Source: RECO01 sp050485385
GTDB taxonomy: Bacteria; Pseudomonadota; Alphaproteobacteria; Geminicoccales; Geminicoccaceae
Direction of reading: 5' to 3'
Length of the DNA: 64,000 nucleotides
NCBI GenBank assembly: GCA_050485385.1
Contig: JBJHBG010000001.1
Coordinates: 46,886-110,885, forward strand
This document shows positions 33,358-41,502 of the stretch, one piece after another. Position 1 is the stretch's first letter, and every line of letters starts with the position of its first letter. The translations under genes were made by a program, and so were the position numbers. A model generated the notes under the pieces. It worked only from the letters and a program-made list of their open reading frames with translations, did not search any database and had not been told where the DNA came from.

Positions 33358-33818
33358 CGCCCCCCGCGCCGCCGCCCTACCACGACGTGCCGGTCTTCGG
33401 CGCCTTCGATCCGGCGCTGCCGTGGCGCGACCGCCCCGTCGTCTATGGTCTCGGCTTCGATGCGGCGGGTCGCCTCCTGGTGGTCGACAAGGACGGCGAC
33501 CGGCTGCTCCCCGGCGGCGGCATCGATCCGGGCGAGGACGCGGCGTCGGCCCTGGTGCGCGAGGCGCTGGAGGAGACGGGCCACGCGGTCGCCGTGGGCA
33601 ACGTCCTCGCCCACGCCCGCCACTATCACGACCCTCGGGACGGCGAGCCGCCGCGCCACAAGCTCTGCCGCTACCACCGGATCGACGTCGGCGACGCTCT
33701 CGGCCCGCCGACCGAGGCGGGCCACACGCCGCTTTGGATCGGCGTCGACGAGGCGCGGGTGACCCTCACCCATGCGGTAGACCGCTGGGCGCTTTTGCGT
33801 CATGGCAGCCCCGTCTGA
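33354..33818 (+). CDS. NUDIX hydrolase
   Basis: A 154-residue NUDIX protein with a canonical box G-x5-E-x7-RE-x2-EE-x-G (from GGGIDPGEDAASALVREALE through ETG, residues ~51-72). These enzymes hydrolyse nucleoside diphosphates linked to another moiety. GTG 33354 overlaps the M20 gene stop (GTGA), so pyrE, the M20 gene and this gene form a translationally coupled set. The nucleotide substrate is unknown; a house-cleaning role for modified pyrimidine nucleotides would fit the neighbours. Confidence 0.85.
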   Translation: MTPPAPPPYHDVPVFGAFDPALPWRDRPVVYGLGFDAAGRLLVVDKDGDRLLPGGGIDPGEDAASALVREALEETGHAVAVGNVLAHARHYHDPRDGEPPRHKLCRYHRIDVGDALGPPTEAGHTPLWIGVDEARVTLTHAVDRWALLRHGSPV

Positions 33819-33834
33819 GCGGAGGAGGCTTCCC

Positions 33835-34737
33835 TTGAACGACAACGTCGCCGGCTTCGGCTTTTCCACCTCGCAAGGGCGCGACCTGCGCGGGCTCGAC
33901 GAGGACCTCGGCCGTATCGTGGGCCTCGGCGCCGCGTTCGCGGAGCTGTCCTTGTGCGGCATGGACGTGGTGGTGGCGGGCAAGCCCTTCGCGCCGCGGC
34001 TGCGCGAACTGGAACGGCTCTGCGCCAAGCATCGCCTGCGCTACACCGCGCACGGGCCGCTCGCCGTCAACTTCATGGACCCTCGCCACGACGCCCTCTT
34101 CCGCCGCACCGTGCAGGGCTATCTGGAGGTGTGCGACGCGGTCGGCGCCGGTGTGCTCGTGCTCCACACGGGCGTGATCGCGCAGCGTCCGCAGCCGGAA
34201 CTGGACCAGCTCCACGCCCGTGAACGCGAGGCGCTCCGCTTTCTCGGCGATGCCGCGGCGCGGGCCAACGTCAAGCTGGCGCTGGAGACGCTGTTCCCGA
34301 CGGCGCCGGGTACCTACACGGCGAGCCCCAGCCGTCTCGCCGCCGAGATCGAGGGTATCGACCACCCGAACGTCATGGGCTGCCTCGACCTCAGCCACGC
34401 CTATCTGACGTGCACCGCGCTGGGCCTCGACTTCGAGGCCGAAGTCGTCCGTTTCGGCGAGGTGACCGGCCACCTCCACCTGCACGACAGCTTCGGCCAG
34501 CCGGAGACGGTGAAGGGCTACCTACCGTCGGAGACGCTGGCCTTCGGGCTCGGCGATCTGCATCTGCCGATTGGCTACGGCGACATTCCGTTCGAGCGCA
34601 TCCTGCCGCAGCTCGCCGTGCGACCCAACACCGTGCTGCTGTGCGAGCTGCCGCCGCACTTCCACGTCGACGGGGCGCACTGCGCCGAGCGGCTCGCGGC
34701 ATGGATGCCGTTGGTCGGCAGCGGACCAGAGGCATGA
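33835..34737 (+). CDS. sugar phosphate isomerase/epimerase family protein (AP endonuclease 2-like TIM barrel)
   Basis: A 300-residue TIM-barrel protein of the xylose-isomerase-like superfamily. Metal-site motifs spread along the barrel are YTAHGPLAVNFMD, VLVLHTGVIA, LALETLFP (metal Glu), MGCLDLSHAYLT (Asp/His), GHLHLHDSFG (His/Asp) and LLCELPPHFH (Glu). The substrate is unknown; relatives epimerise ketoses or inositols. The start is taken as TTG 33835, because GGAGGAGG is 6 bp upstream; an ATG at 33802 inside the NUDIX gene has no ribosome site. A strong terminator lies about 180 bp downstream. Confidence 0.8.
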   Translation: MNDNVAGFGFSTSQGRDLRGLDEDLGRIVGLGAAFAELSLCGMDVVVAGKPFAPRLRELERLCAKHRLRYTAHGPLAVNFMDPRHDALFRRTVQGYLEVCDAVGAGVLVLHTGVIAQRPQPELDQLHAREREALRFLGDAAARANVKLALETLFPTAPGTYTASPSRLAAEIEGIDHPNVMGCLDLSHAYLTCTALGLDFEAEVVRFGEVTGHLHLHDSFGQPETVKGYLPSETLAFGLGDLHLPIGYGDIPFERILPQLAVRPNTVLLCELPPHFHVDGAHCAERLAAWMPLVGSGPEA

Positions 34738-34915
34738 TGGCGAGCGCGTGGGCAGCAGCGCCCAAGGCTGCCGAAAAGCTGTGCAGTGGCGCCGCCCGCG
34801 TCATCGGCTCGCCCCTCGGGACGGCGGCTTTCCGCACTTGGCACGGTTCTCGCAACGGTTGTGGCGACCCTGAGAAGGGTGCCACCCAGCAGGAGCTCCG
34901 CGGCTCCACCCCTTG

Positions 34916-34950
34916 GCCCGCTGGCGAACCTCCCCGCCAGCGGGCTTTTT
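34916..34950 (+). terminator. Rho-independent terminator
   Basis: GCCCGCTGGC (34916-34925) pairs perfectly with GCCAGCGGGC (34936-34945) across a 10-nt loop, followed at once by TTTTT (34946-34950). It ends the plus-strand transcript of pyrE, M20, NUDIX and the epimerase-like gene. It is the only textbook U-tract terminator seen in the window. The preceding 34738-34915 holds no recognisable gene. Confidence 0.85.
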
Positions 34951-34966
34951 GTCGGCGGTGACGGCC

Positions 34967-35254
34967 ATGGCCGATGACCGCCGTGCGGTTCGCTTGGTGA
35001 TCGTGGGCCGTGTCCAAGGGGTGGGCTATCGGGCTTGGCTGACGGCGACCGCAAAGCGTCACGGCCTCGACGGCTGGGCGCGCAACCGCGGCGACGGCAG
35101 TGTCGAGGCCTTGCTGTGCGGGCCTAAGGCCGCGGTCGACGCGGTGATCGAACGCTGTCGCGGTGGCCCGGCACTGGCGCGGGTCGACGACGTGGCCGTG
35201 ACCGCGGCCGCACCGCCGGACGCGGCGGGCTTCCAGGTCCTGCCGACGGTCTGA
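34967..35254 (+). CDS. acyP: acylphosphatase
   Basis: A 95-residue acylphosphatase hydrolysing carboxyl-phosphate bonds in the cytoplasm. VIVGRVQGVGYRAW contains the phosphate-binding loop with the catalytic Arg, and GLDGWARNRGDGSVEALL contains the catalytic Asn and the strand that closes the site. Length and fold match the family. ATG 34967 lies 17 bp after the terminator T-run, so transcription must start within or just before that element or come by read-through. Confidence 0.92.
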   Translation: MADDRRAVRLVIVGRVQGVGYRAWLTATAKRHGLDGWARNRGDGSVEALLCGPKAAVDAVIERCRGGPALARVDDVAVTAAAPPDAAGFQVLPTV

Positions 35255-35333
35255 CCCCAGCCCCGCTTGCCCTCGCCGGGGTGCGGCCTAAGCTGGCCGC
35301 CAGCAATCCCGAAGATAGACAGGGCGGGCAGCC

Positions 35334-36638
35334 GTGCAGACCAACTTCACCGACGTGCAGCTTCAGAACCCCGATCTGCGCGAGGCCAACCAAATCCTCC
35401 GCGCCTGCGTGCATTGCGGCTTCTGCACCGCCACCTGCCCGACCTTCGTCCTGCTCGGCGACGAGTTGGACAGCCCGCGCGGGCGGATCTACCTGATCAA
35501 GGACATGCTGGAGAACGACAAGCCGGCCAACGAACGGGTCGTGCGCCACCTCGACCGCTGTCTTTCCTGCCTCGCCTGCATGACCACCTGCCCGTCGGGC
35601 GTGCACTACCAGCACCTGATCGACCACGCCCGCGCCCATGTCGAGCGTACCTATGCCCGGCCCTGGCACGACCGCGCCCTGCGCTGGCTGCTGGCGCTGT
35701 TGGTGCCACGCCCCGGCGCATTCCGTGTGGCACTGTGGGGCGCGCGCTTCGGCCGACCGTTCCGAGGTCTGCTGCCGGGCCGCATGCGTGCCATGCTGGA
35801 ACTGGCACCGCCCCGGCTGCCGAAGGCCTCCGCCTTCGACCGGCCGCAGGTGATCCCGGCGGAAGGCGAGCGCCGCGCGCGGGTCGCACTCCTTACCGGC
35901 TGCGCCCAGCGCGTGCTGGACCCGGCGATCAACGAGGCGACGGTGCGGCTGCTGACGCGCCACGGCGTCGAGGTCGTCGTCGCCGCCGGCATGGGCTGCT
36001 GCGGCTCGTTGGTCCACCATCTGGGCAAGGTCGACGCCAGCCACGCCCAGGCGGCGCGCAACGTCGAGGCGTGGTGGCGGGAGACCAAGGAGGGCGGCGG
36101 CAAGGGGCTCGATGCGGTGGCGATCAACGCCTCGGGCTGCGGCACGACGGTCAAGGACTACGGCTTCATGTTCCGCGAGGACGCCAGGCTCGCCGCCAAG
36201 GCCAAGGCGATCTCGGCGCTCGCCAAGGACGTGACCGAAGTGCTGCTCGACCTCGGATTGCGGCCGGCCACCCGCCCGACCGGGCAGCGCGTCGCCTATC
36301 ACAGCGCCTGCTCGATGCAGCACGGCCAGCAGCTCAAGACCGAGGCGCAAACGCTGCTCGCCCAGGCAGGGTTCGAGGTGAAGGGCGTGCCGGAAGGCCA
36401 CCTCTGCTGCGGCTCGGCCGGCGTCTACAACATCCTCCAGCCGGAGATCGCCGGCCGGCTGCGCGACCGCAAGCTCGCCAACATCGCCAAGACGGCACCG
36501 GAGATGGTCGCCACCGGCAATATCGGCTGCATGACGCAGCTCGCCCCCAAGTCGCCGGTGCCAGTGGTGCACACCGTGGAACTGCTCGACTGGGCCACCG
36601 GTGGCCCGCTGCCGCCGGCGCTGGCGGGGCGAATCTAG
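35334..36638 (+). CDS. glcF: glycolate oxidase iron-sulfur subunit
   Basis: A 434-residue protein with two N-terminal [4Fe-4S] ferredoxin motifs: Cys25, 28, 31 and 35 (CVHCGFCTATCP), and Cys76, 79, 82 and 86 (CLSCLACMTTCP). Two C-terminal CCG domains follow, with MGCCGSLVHHLG and HLCCGSAGVYN. NPDLREANQILRACVHCGFC and CPSGVHYQHLIDHAR are typical of GlcF, which passes electrons from the flavoprotein subunits GlcD/GlcE of the membrane-bound glycolate dehydrogenase. No glcD or glcE is adjacent, unlike the usual glcDEF operon. The start is GTG 35334, with a weak ribosome site. Confidence 0.93.
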   Translation: MQTNFTDVQLQNPDLREANQILRACVHCGFCTATCPTFVLLGDELDSPRGRIYLIKDMLENDKPANERVVRHLDRCLSCLACMTTCPSGVHYQHLIDHARAHVERTYARPWHDRALRWLLALLVPRPGAFRVALWGARFGRPFRGLLPGRMRAMLELAPPRLPKASAFDRPQVIPAEGERRARVALLTGCAQRVLDPAINEATVRLLTRHGVEVVVAAGMGCCGSLVHHLGKVDASHAQAARNVEAWWRETKEGGGKGLDAVAINASGCGTTVKDYGFMFREDARLAAKAKAISALAKDVTEVLLDLGLRPATRPTGQRVAYHSACSMQHGQQLKTEAQTLLAQAGFEVKGVPEGHLCCGSAGVYNILQPEIAGRLRDRKLANIAKTAPEMVATGNIGCMTQLAPKSPVPVVHTVELLDWATGGPLPPALAGRI

Positions 36639-36657
36639 CGCCGGCGGCAGGGCCGCG

Positions 36658-38970
36658 TCAGGCGAAGAGGTCGTCGGTGCTGCCGCCTCCGCCGAGCCAC
36701 GCCGCGAGGCCCTCGATCTCGACCTCGAGGTCGGCGGCGGTGTCGCCGCTGAGGTCGATCAGGAGGCGGTCGTCGTCGGTCCACGCCACGGGCGCCAAGG
36801 CCAGGGCCACCACGTCGATCAGGTCGACGCCGAAGGCGAAGTTCTCGATCCGATCGACCTCGGCACCGTTGGATTGCGCGGTGCCGGTGTAGACCAGCAC
36901 GTCCAGGCCGTCGCCGAAGACGTAGCGGTCCGCACCGCTGGTCGCGAAAAAGCGCGTGCCGCCGCTACCTGCGAGGAAGCTGTCGGCGGCGGTGGAGCCG
37001 GAGATGGTGAGGTGTCCGGTGAAGGCGGTCGCGTCGACGTCGACGGCATCGGCGAAGGCAGCGACCAGCGGGTCCTCCACCAGCGGCGGCTGAACACCCA
37101 CACGTCCGTCATGGCCGGCATCGAGATCACCGGGGACCCCCGCCCACAGCTCGTTCGGTCCGCGCCCCTCGGGGACGTCGCCAGCGTCGATCCCGGCGCT
37201 TCCTCCAAGGCCGCCGACCCTGCCGTCACCGCCATCGCCGCCGATCACGTCGTTCTCGTAGGCGGTGCTGTTGCTGAAGAGGAACGCATTCCCGCCATCG
37301 CCGCCGAATCCGGCCGGCGGGTCGCTGACGTTGCTCCCCTGGCCGCCGGTCCCGCCGGCAACCTCGTTGCGGTAGGCGTTCTGCGCCCGTAGTTCAGCGC
37401 TGCCGCCGTCACCGCCATCGCCGCCCCCGCCGCCACTGCCCCCCGCGACATGGTTGTCTGCGACGATGTTGCCACCCAGGTCGGCGCGCCCGCCGCGACC
37501 GCCTTCCTGTCCGCCGTCCCCGCCATCACCGCCGGTGACGTGGCTCAGGACCGTCTGGCCGGCATCGGATCGCAGCAGCGCATCGCCGCCGTCGCCCCCG
37601 AACCATACCCCGTCGCCACCCCTGCCGGCCGTCACGATGATGTCGGCGCCCTCGCCCCCTCGCACTTCCGCGTTGCCACCAGCACCTCCGGTGCGGCCGC
37701 CGTTGCCGCCATCACCGCCGAACACCTCGTTGCCGACGATGCTGGAAAACGTCCCTGTCACGACGCTCGCAAGGCCGCCGCTGCCGCCGTCGCCACCGTC
37801 CAGGCCGGGGGCACCGCGCCCGGCGTCGCCCCCACGGCCGCCGACCGCGGTGTTGCCGGTAGTGGCACCGGCGAGCGCCGTCGCGCTGCCGCCGTCGCCG
37901 CCGGCGCCGCCCAGGTGGCCGTCGCCGCCCCGGCCGCCATCGCCCGCCAAAAGCGTGGTCTCTCGGACGGACGCCAGGAGCCCCCCGGCCGCTCCGGCGT
38001 CGCCGCCATCTCCGCCGTCGCCGCCATTGCCGGCAACCGCACCGCCTCGTCCACCGTGGCCGCCGTCGCCGCCGTCGCCGCCGGTCAACTCCAATCCGAA
38101 GACCGTGCCAGCGGCGATGGAGTCGCTCCAGCCGTTGCCTCCGGCGCCGCCATGGCCGCCGGCGCCGCCGAGGATGGTGAGGTGCTGGTTGCCGACGATC
38201 ACGACGTGCGCCAGCCCGCCATTGGCGATGGCATGGCCGCCGGCCCCGCCGTCGCCGCCGCGCCCGCCGTCGGGGTTGGCCGCATCGCCGGTGGCCCCGT
38301 CGCCCCCATCGCCGCCCCGGCCGCCGGTGATCAGGTTGGGCAGGTCGCCCTCGGAGCGGACGAGGATGCCCGTATAGGGTCCGGGATCGATCACCTCGAG
38401 GGCGGCCAGACCGTCGGCGCCGTGACCACCCGCGTCACCGGCGGCACTGCCGGCACCACCGTCCGCGCCGTCGAAGTCGAGCGCCGTGCGGTTGTCGAGC
38501 AGGTCGGCGAGGTCGGCGAAGACGAGAAAGCCGTTCTCCGGCGCCGCCTCGATCACGAACGGCGCCGGCTCGGCGAAGTCCGCCGTGAAGGCATCGACGA
38601 ACCAGCGCGTCTGCGTGGTGCGGCCGGTCTGCACCTGGACCGCCTCGGCCTCGCCGAACATCTCCCCGAACGCCGCGTTGAGCGCCGCCAACGCTTCGGT
38701 CTGTTCGGCCGAGAGCTCGACCGTCGCCACCAGCATGGGCGGCGCGGGCTGGTTCTGATCCCAGGCGACCACGAGGTCGCCCGCGGCAAAGCCCGCCTCC
38801 CGCTCCGCCCATTCCCAGAACTCGGCGTTCAACACTTCGCTCGTCAACCACAGCCGGTAGAACTGGACGAACAGATTCTGCGGTAGGGTGAGTTGACCCT
38901 CGTCGTCGACGAGGTCGGGCCGGCCGGCCCCCAGCGGGTCGACCAGCCAGTCGGTGAAGGCGATGCTCAT
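36658..38970 (-). CDS. PE_PGRS-like glycine-rich repeat protein with RTX-like C-terminus
   Basis: A 770-residue protein in three parts. Residues ~1-165 form a unique acidic globular region (MSIAFTDWLVDPLGAG..., WLTSEVLNAEFWEWAERE). Residues ~165-620 are low-complexity glycine/aspartate runs (GGDGGDGG, GGAGGHGG, GGRGGDGG) interrupted by short hydrophobic strands, closely resembling mycobacterial PGRS domains and predicted to fold as polyglycine-II or beta-helical sheets. Residues ~620-770 (LTISGSTAADSFLAGSG, SGADRYVFGDGLDVLVYTG, DRIENFAFGVDLIDVVALAL) resemble the end of RTX/M10-type calcium-binding exoproteins and the terminal type I secretion signal. There is no N-terminal signal peptide. It is therefore probably exported by type I secretion, but no such transporter is in the window. 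AGGGAACAG precedes the ATG. Confidence 0.8.
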   Translation of the reverse strand: MSIAFTDWLVDPLGAGRPDLVDDEGQLTLPQNLFVQFYRLWLTSEVLNAEFWEWAEREAGFAAGDLVVAWDQNQPAPPMLVATVELSAEQTEALAALNAAFGEMFGEAEAVQVQTGRTTQTRWFVDAFTADFAEPAPFVIEAAPENGFLVFADLADLLDNRTALDFDGADGGAGSAAGDAGGHGADGLAALEVIDPGPYTGILVRSEGDLPNLITGGRGGDGGDGATGDAANPDGGRGGDGGAGGHAIANGGLAHVVIVGNQHLTILGGAGGHGGAGGNGWSDSIAAGTVFGLELTGGDGGDGGHGGRGGAVAGNGGDGGDGGDAGAAGGLLASVRETTLLAGDGGRGGDGHLGGAGGDGGSATALAGATTGNTAVGGRGGDAGRGAPGLDGGDGGSGGLASVVTGTFSSIVGNEVFGGDGGNGGRTGGAGGNAEVRGGEGADIIVTAGRGGDGVWFGGDGGDALLRSDAGQTVLSHVTGGDGGDGGQEGGRGGRADLGGNIVADNHVAGGSGGGGGDGGDGGSAELRAQNAYRNEVAGGTGGQGSNVSDPPAGFGGDGGNAFLFSNSTAYENDVIGGDGGDGRVGGLGGSAGIDAGDVPEGRGPNELWAGVPGDLDAGHDGRVGVQPPLVEDPLVAAFADAVDVDATAFTGHLTISGSTAADSFLAGSGGTRFFATSGADRYVFGDGLDVLVYTGTAQSNGAEVDRIENFAFGVDLIDVVALALAPVAWTDDDRLLIDLSGDTAADLEVEIEGLAAWLGGGGSTDDLFA

Positions 38971-39105
38971 CGGTTCTGTTCCCTGATCATCGGCGCGTTG
39001 CCGCGCGCCTTGATTTCCTCCGTGGTGCCCGGCGCGTGCCGGACCGGATCCGACCTATTGGGAAGCTTACGAAGCCGCAACCTGGACGATTGATGGCGCG
39101 CCCGC

Positions 39106-39228
39106 TCACCGATCGGCGCGGCGGAAGCGTTCTTCCAGCTTGCTCGGCAGCAGCGAGCGGGCGAAGCGAAGGACGACGTAGCGGGCGGCGACGGTGATCC
39201 AGACCTCGAACACCTCGCGCGTCGCCAC
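39106..39228 (-). CDS. possible small protein or 5'-damaged gene
   Basis: A 40-residue reading frame from GTG 39228, with no ribosome site: MATREVFEVWITVAARYVV and RFARSLLPSKLEERFRRADR. The peptide looks protein-like (amphipathic, Arg-rich C-terminus). The open frame runs on upstream without a start codon to the mgtE stop (LVDSRPVSDRPQKLPQTG precedes it). A GTG in a shifted frame at 39296 follows an AGAGG, so the real start could have been lost to a frameshift. Function unknown. Confidence 0.3.
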   Translation of the reverse strand: MATREVFEVWITVAARYVVLRFARSLLPSKLEERFRRADR

Positions 39229-39317
39229 GCCGGTCTGCGGCAGCTTCTGCGGCCGATCCGATACCGGGCGAGAATCGACGAGAACCGTGTGTCCACCGCC
39301 TCTTCTTCGGCGGCCCG

Positions 39318-40670
39318 CTAAAGCAGTACCAGCGTCGCCACGCCGAGGAAGGTGAAGAAGCCGAAGACGTCGGTGACGGTGGTGACGAACACGGCGGAGG
39401 CGACGGCGGGGTCGACCTTCAGGCGTTGCAGGGTGAGGGGGATCAGCACGCCGATGGAGGCGGCGAAGAAGAGCGTGACCAGCATCGCGAGCCCGAAGAC
39501 CAGCGCGAGGTCGACCCGGCCGAACCACAACAGCGCCACCATGGCGCCGATAACGAGAAAGCTGCCACCGTTGGCGAGGCCGACGCCGAGTTCCTTGAGG
39601 AAGACGCGCCAAGCATTGGCGGCGGTGACCTCGCCGGTGGCGAGGCCGCGGACGACGATGGTCATCGTCTGCGAGCCGGAATTGCCGCCCATCGAAGCGA
39701 CGATGGGCATGAGGATGGCGAGCGCCACGATGGCGTCGATCGAGGCCTCGAACTGGGCGATGACCGAGGCCGCCAGGATGGCCGTGCCCATGTTGACGAT
39801 CAGCCACGGCTGACGGCGTTTGACCGTGTGCCAGAGCGGGCGGAAGACGTCGCTTTCGGAGACGCCGCCGAGCTTGAGGAAGTCGTCCTCGGCCTCTTCC
39901 TCGATGACCTGGACGATATCGTCGACGGTGATGACGCCGATGATGCGGCTGCGCTCGCCGACCACGGCGGCGGAGACGAGGCCGTATTTGCGGAAGGAGC
40001 GGGCGACTTCCTCCTGGTCGGCGGTGGCGGGGAAGACGCGGAGTTCCTTGGCCTTGAGCTGACGCAGCGGCACCGAACGGCCACTTCTGAGGATCATCGA
40101 GAGGGGGATGGAGCCGACAGGCTCGAAACGCGGGTTGACCAGGAAGATATCGTAGAAGTCGTCCGGCAGGTCTTCGTGGTTGCGCAAATAGTCAATGGCC
40201 TGGCCGACCACCCAATAGTCCGGCAGGGCCACGAAGTCGCGCTGGATGAGACGGCCGGCACTGTATTCGGGATAGGCGAGGCTGCGCTCGACCTCGCTGC
40301 GCTCGGCAGCGGGCAATGCCGCGAGGACGCGGAGTTGGGCAGTATCGTCGAGGTCTTCCAGAAAGGCGATGGCGTCGTCGCTCTCCAGCTCTGCCAGCGC
40401 GAGGGCGGTGCGCTCGGGGCCGAGGACGCGGACGATCTCCGGCCGCAACTCCTCGTCGGCATAGCTCAAGAACTCGGGCTGAAGCCGGTCACCGAGGGCG
40501 GTGAGCAACTCCTTGCGCTCGTCGCTGCCGAGAAAGCGATAAAGCTCGGCCTGATCGGCGGGGTGGCGCTCCGCCAAGAAGGCACGGACGCGTTCGGGCT
40601 CGCCCGCCTCGAGGGTCTCGCGCAACGCCTGGAGGGGCTCGCCCGAAAGGTCGTCCAGCCGATCCGCCAT
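39318..40670 (-). CDS. mgtE: magnesium transporter MgtE
   Basis: A 450-residue MgtE channel. The N-terminal MgtE domain (residues ~10-125, ADQAELYRFLGSDERKELL, DDAIAFLEDLDD) and a tandem CBS pair (~130-255, SAGRLIQRDFVALP, IIGVITVDDIVQVIEEEAEDDFLKLG) act as the cytoplasmic Mg2+ sensor. Five C-terminal membrane helices contain IVASMGGNSGSQTMTIVVRGLA, the ion-pore signature. The start is ATG 40670, behind GGGAGAAAG; an upstream extension of 21 residues lacks similarity. Confidence 0.94.
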   Translation of the reverse strand: MADRLDDLSGEPLQALRETLEAGEPERVRAFLAERHPADQAELYRFLGSDERKELLTALGDRLQPEFLSYADEELRPEIVRVLGPERTALALAELESDDAIAFLEDLDDTAQLRVLAALPAAERSEVERSLAYPEYSAGRLIQRDFVALPDYWVVGQAIDYLRNHEDLPDDFYDIFLVNPRFEPVGSIPLSMILRSGRSVPLRQLKAKELRVFPATADQEEVARSFRKYGLVSAAVVGERSRIIGVITVDDIVQVIEEEAEDDFLKLGGVSESDVFRPLWHTVKRRQPWLIVNMGTAILAASVIAQFEASIDAIVALAILMPIVASMGGNSGSQTMTIVVRGLATGEVTAANAWRVFLKELGVGLANGGSFLVIGAMVALLWFGRVDLALVFGLAMLVTLFFAASIGVLIPLTLQRLKVDPAVASAVFVTTVTDVFGFFTFLGVATLVLL

Positions 40671-40752
40671 GAAGCTTTCTCCCAATGCTGCGCGCTTTGG
40701 CTTGTGCCCCCGGGCCACGCGGAAATCCAGCACCGAAGCGGCGTCCCGCGGA

Positions 40753-41502
40753 TCAGCGCTCGAGCCGGGCTACGAGCCAAGTGCGAGCGTCGGCGACGGC
40801 AGCGGCGAGCGGTGGCGGCGGGGTCGGCGGCCGGCGGATCATGACGACCGGCAGGGCGAGCCGGCGGGCGGCCTCGAGCTTGGCGGCGGTCGCGGGGCCG
40901 CCGGCGTTCTTGGTGACGACGACGTCGATGCGGTGTTCGCGAAAGAGGGCGATCTCGTCGGCGACACGGAAGGGGCCGCGTCCGGCCACGAACGTCGAGC
41001 GGTCGGGGAGGTGTGGGCGCGCGCCGATGGCGCGGAAGACGACGCGCTCGAAGGCCCTGACGTCGAAGCGATCCGGCCCGCGCGCGCCGAGACTGACGAA
41101 CGGGCGTTGGCCGAGCCGGGAAGCCGCGACGCCGGCCTCCGCCGCATCGGCGGCATCGATCCAGCGGTCGCCGGGACCGGACGTCCAAGGCGGGCGCCAG
41201 AGCTTGAGGCGCGGGACGCGGGCGGCGCAGGCGGCTCTGCGGGCGTTGCGCGCGATGCGGATCGCGAAGGGGTGGGTGGCGTCGACGACGAGATCGATCC
41301 GGCGCTCCAGGAGGAAAGCCTTCAGCCGGCGAGCACCGCCGAAGCCGCCGACGACGAGGTCGCCGGGCAGGGGCGCCGGCGCTGCGGTCGCGCCCTTGAG
41401 GGAGCAGACGAGGTCGACGTCGTCGCGGGCGGCGAGCCAGGCGGCGAGGGGACGCGCCTCGCCGGAGCCGCCGAGGAGAAGAACCTTGCGTCTACCAACC
41501 AT
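40753..41502 (-). CDS. cobK: precorrin-6A reductase
   Basis: A 249-residue CobK/CbiJ protein that reduces precorrin-6A with NADPH in the corrin ring pathway. VLLLGGSGEARPLAAWL is the N-terminal GGT-type dinucleotide signature, followed by DLVVDATHPFAIRIARNA, RWIDAADAAEAG, PFVSLGARG and DVVVTKNAGGPATAAKLEAARRLALPVVMIRRP. Its ATG lies 11 bp inside the end of cbiD, so the two are translationally coupled. Confidence 0.92.
   Translation of the reverse strand: MVGRRKVLLLGGSGEARPLAAWLAARDDVDLVCSLKGATAAPAPLPGDLVVGGFGGARRLKAFLLERRIDLVVDATHPFAIRIARNARRAACAARVPRLKLWRPPWTSGPGDRWIDAADAAEAGVAASRLGQRPFVSLGARGPDRFDVRAFERVVFRAIGARPHLPDRSTFVAGRGPFRVADEIALFREHRIDVVVTKNAGGPATAAKLEAARRLALPVVMIRRPPTPPPPLAAAVADARTWLVARLER

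Noticed and set aside
37200..38460. Short repeated units (GCCGCCGTCGCCGCC-like) that could suggest a CRISPR array or minisatellite
   Set aside because: The units are irregular, have no spacers and follow codon phase; they are simply the coding repeats of the glycine-rich protein.
37450..38886. A Pro- or Ala-rich plus-strand protein opposite the glycine-rich gene
   Set aside because: It is the mirror of GGC/GCC repeats on the other strand; the minus-strand product has globular ends and a ribosome site, this one does not.
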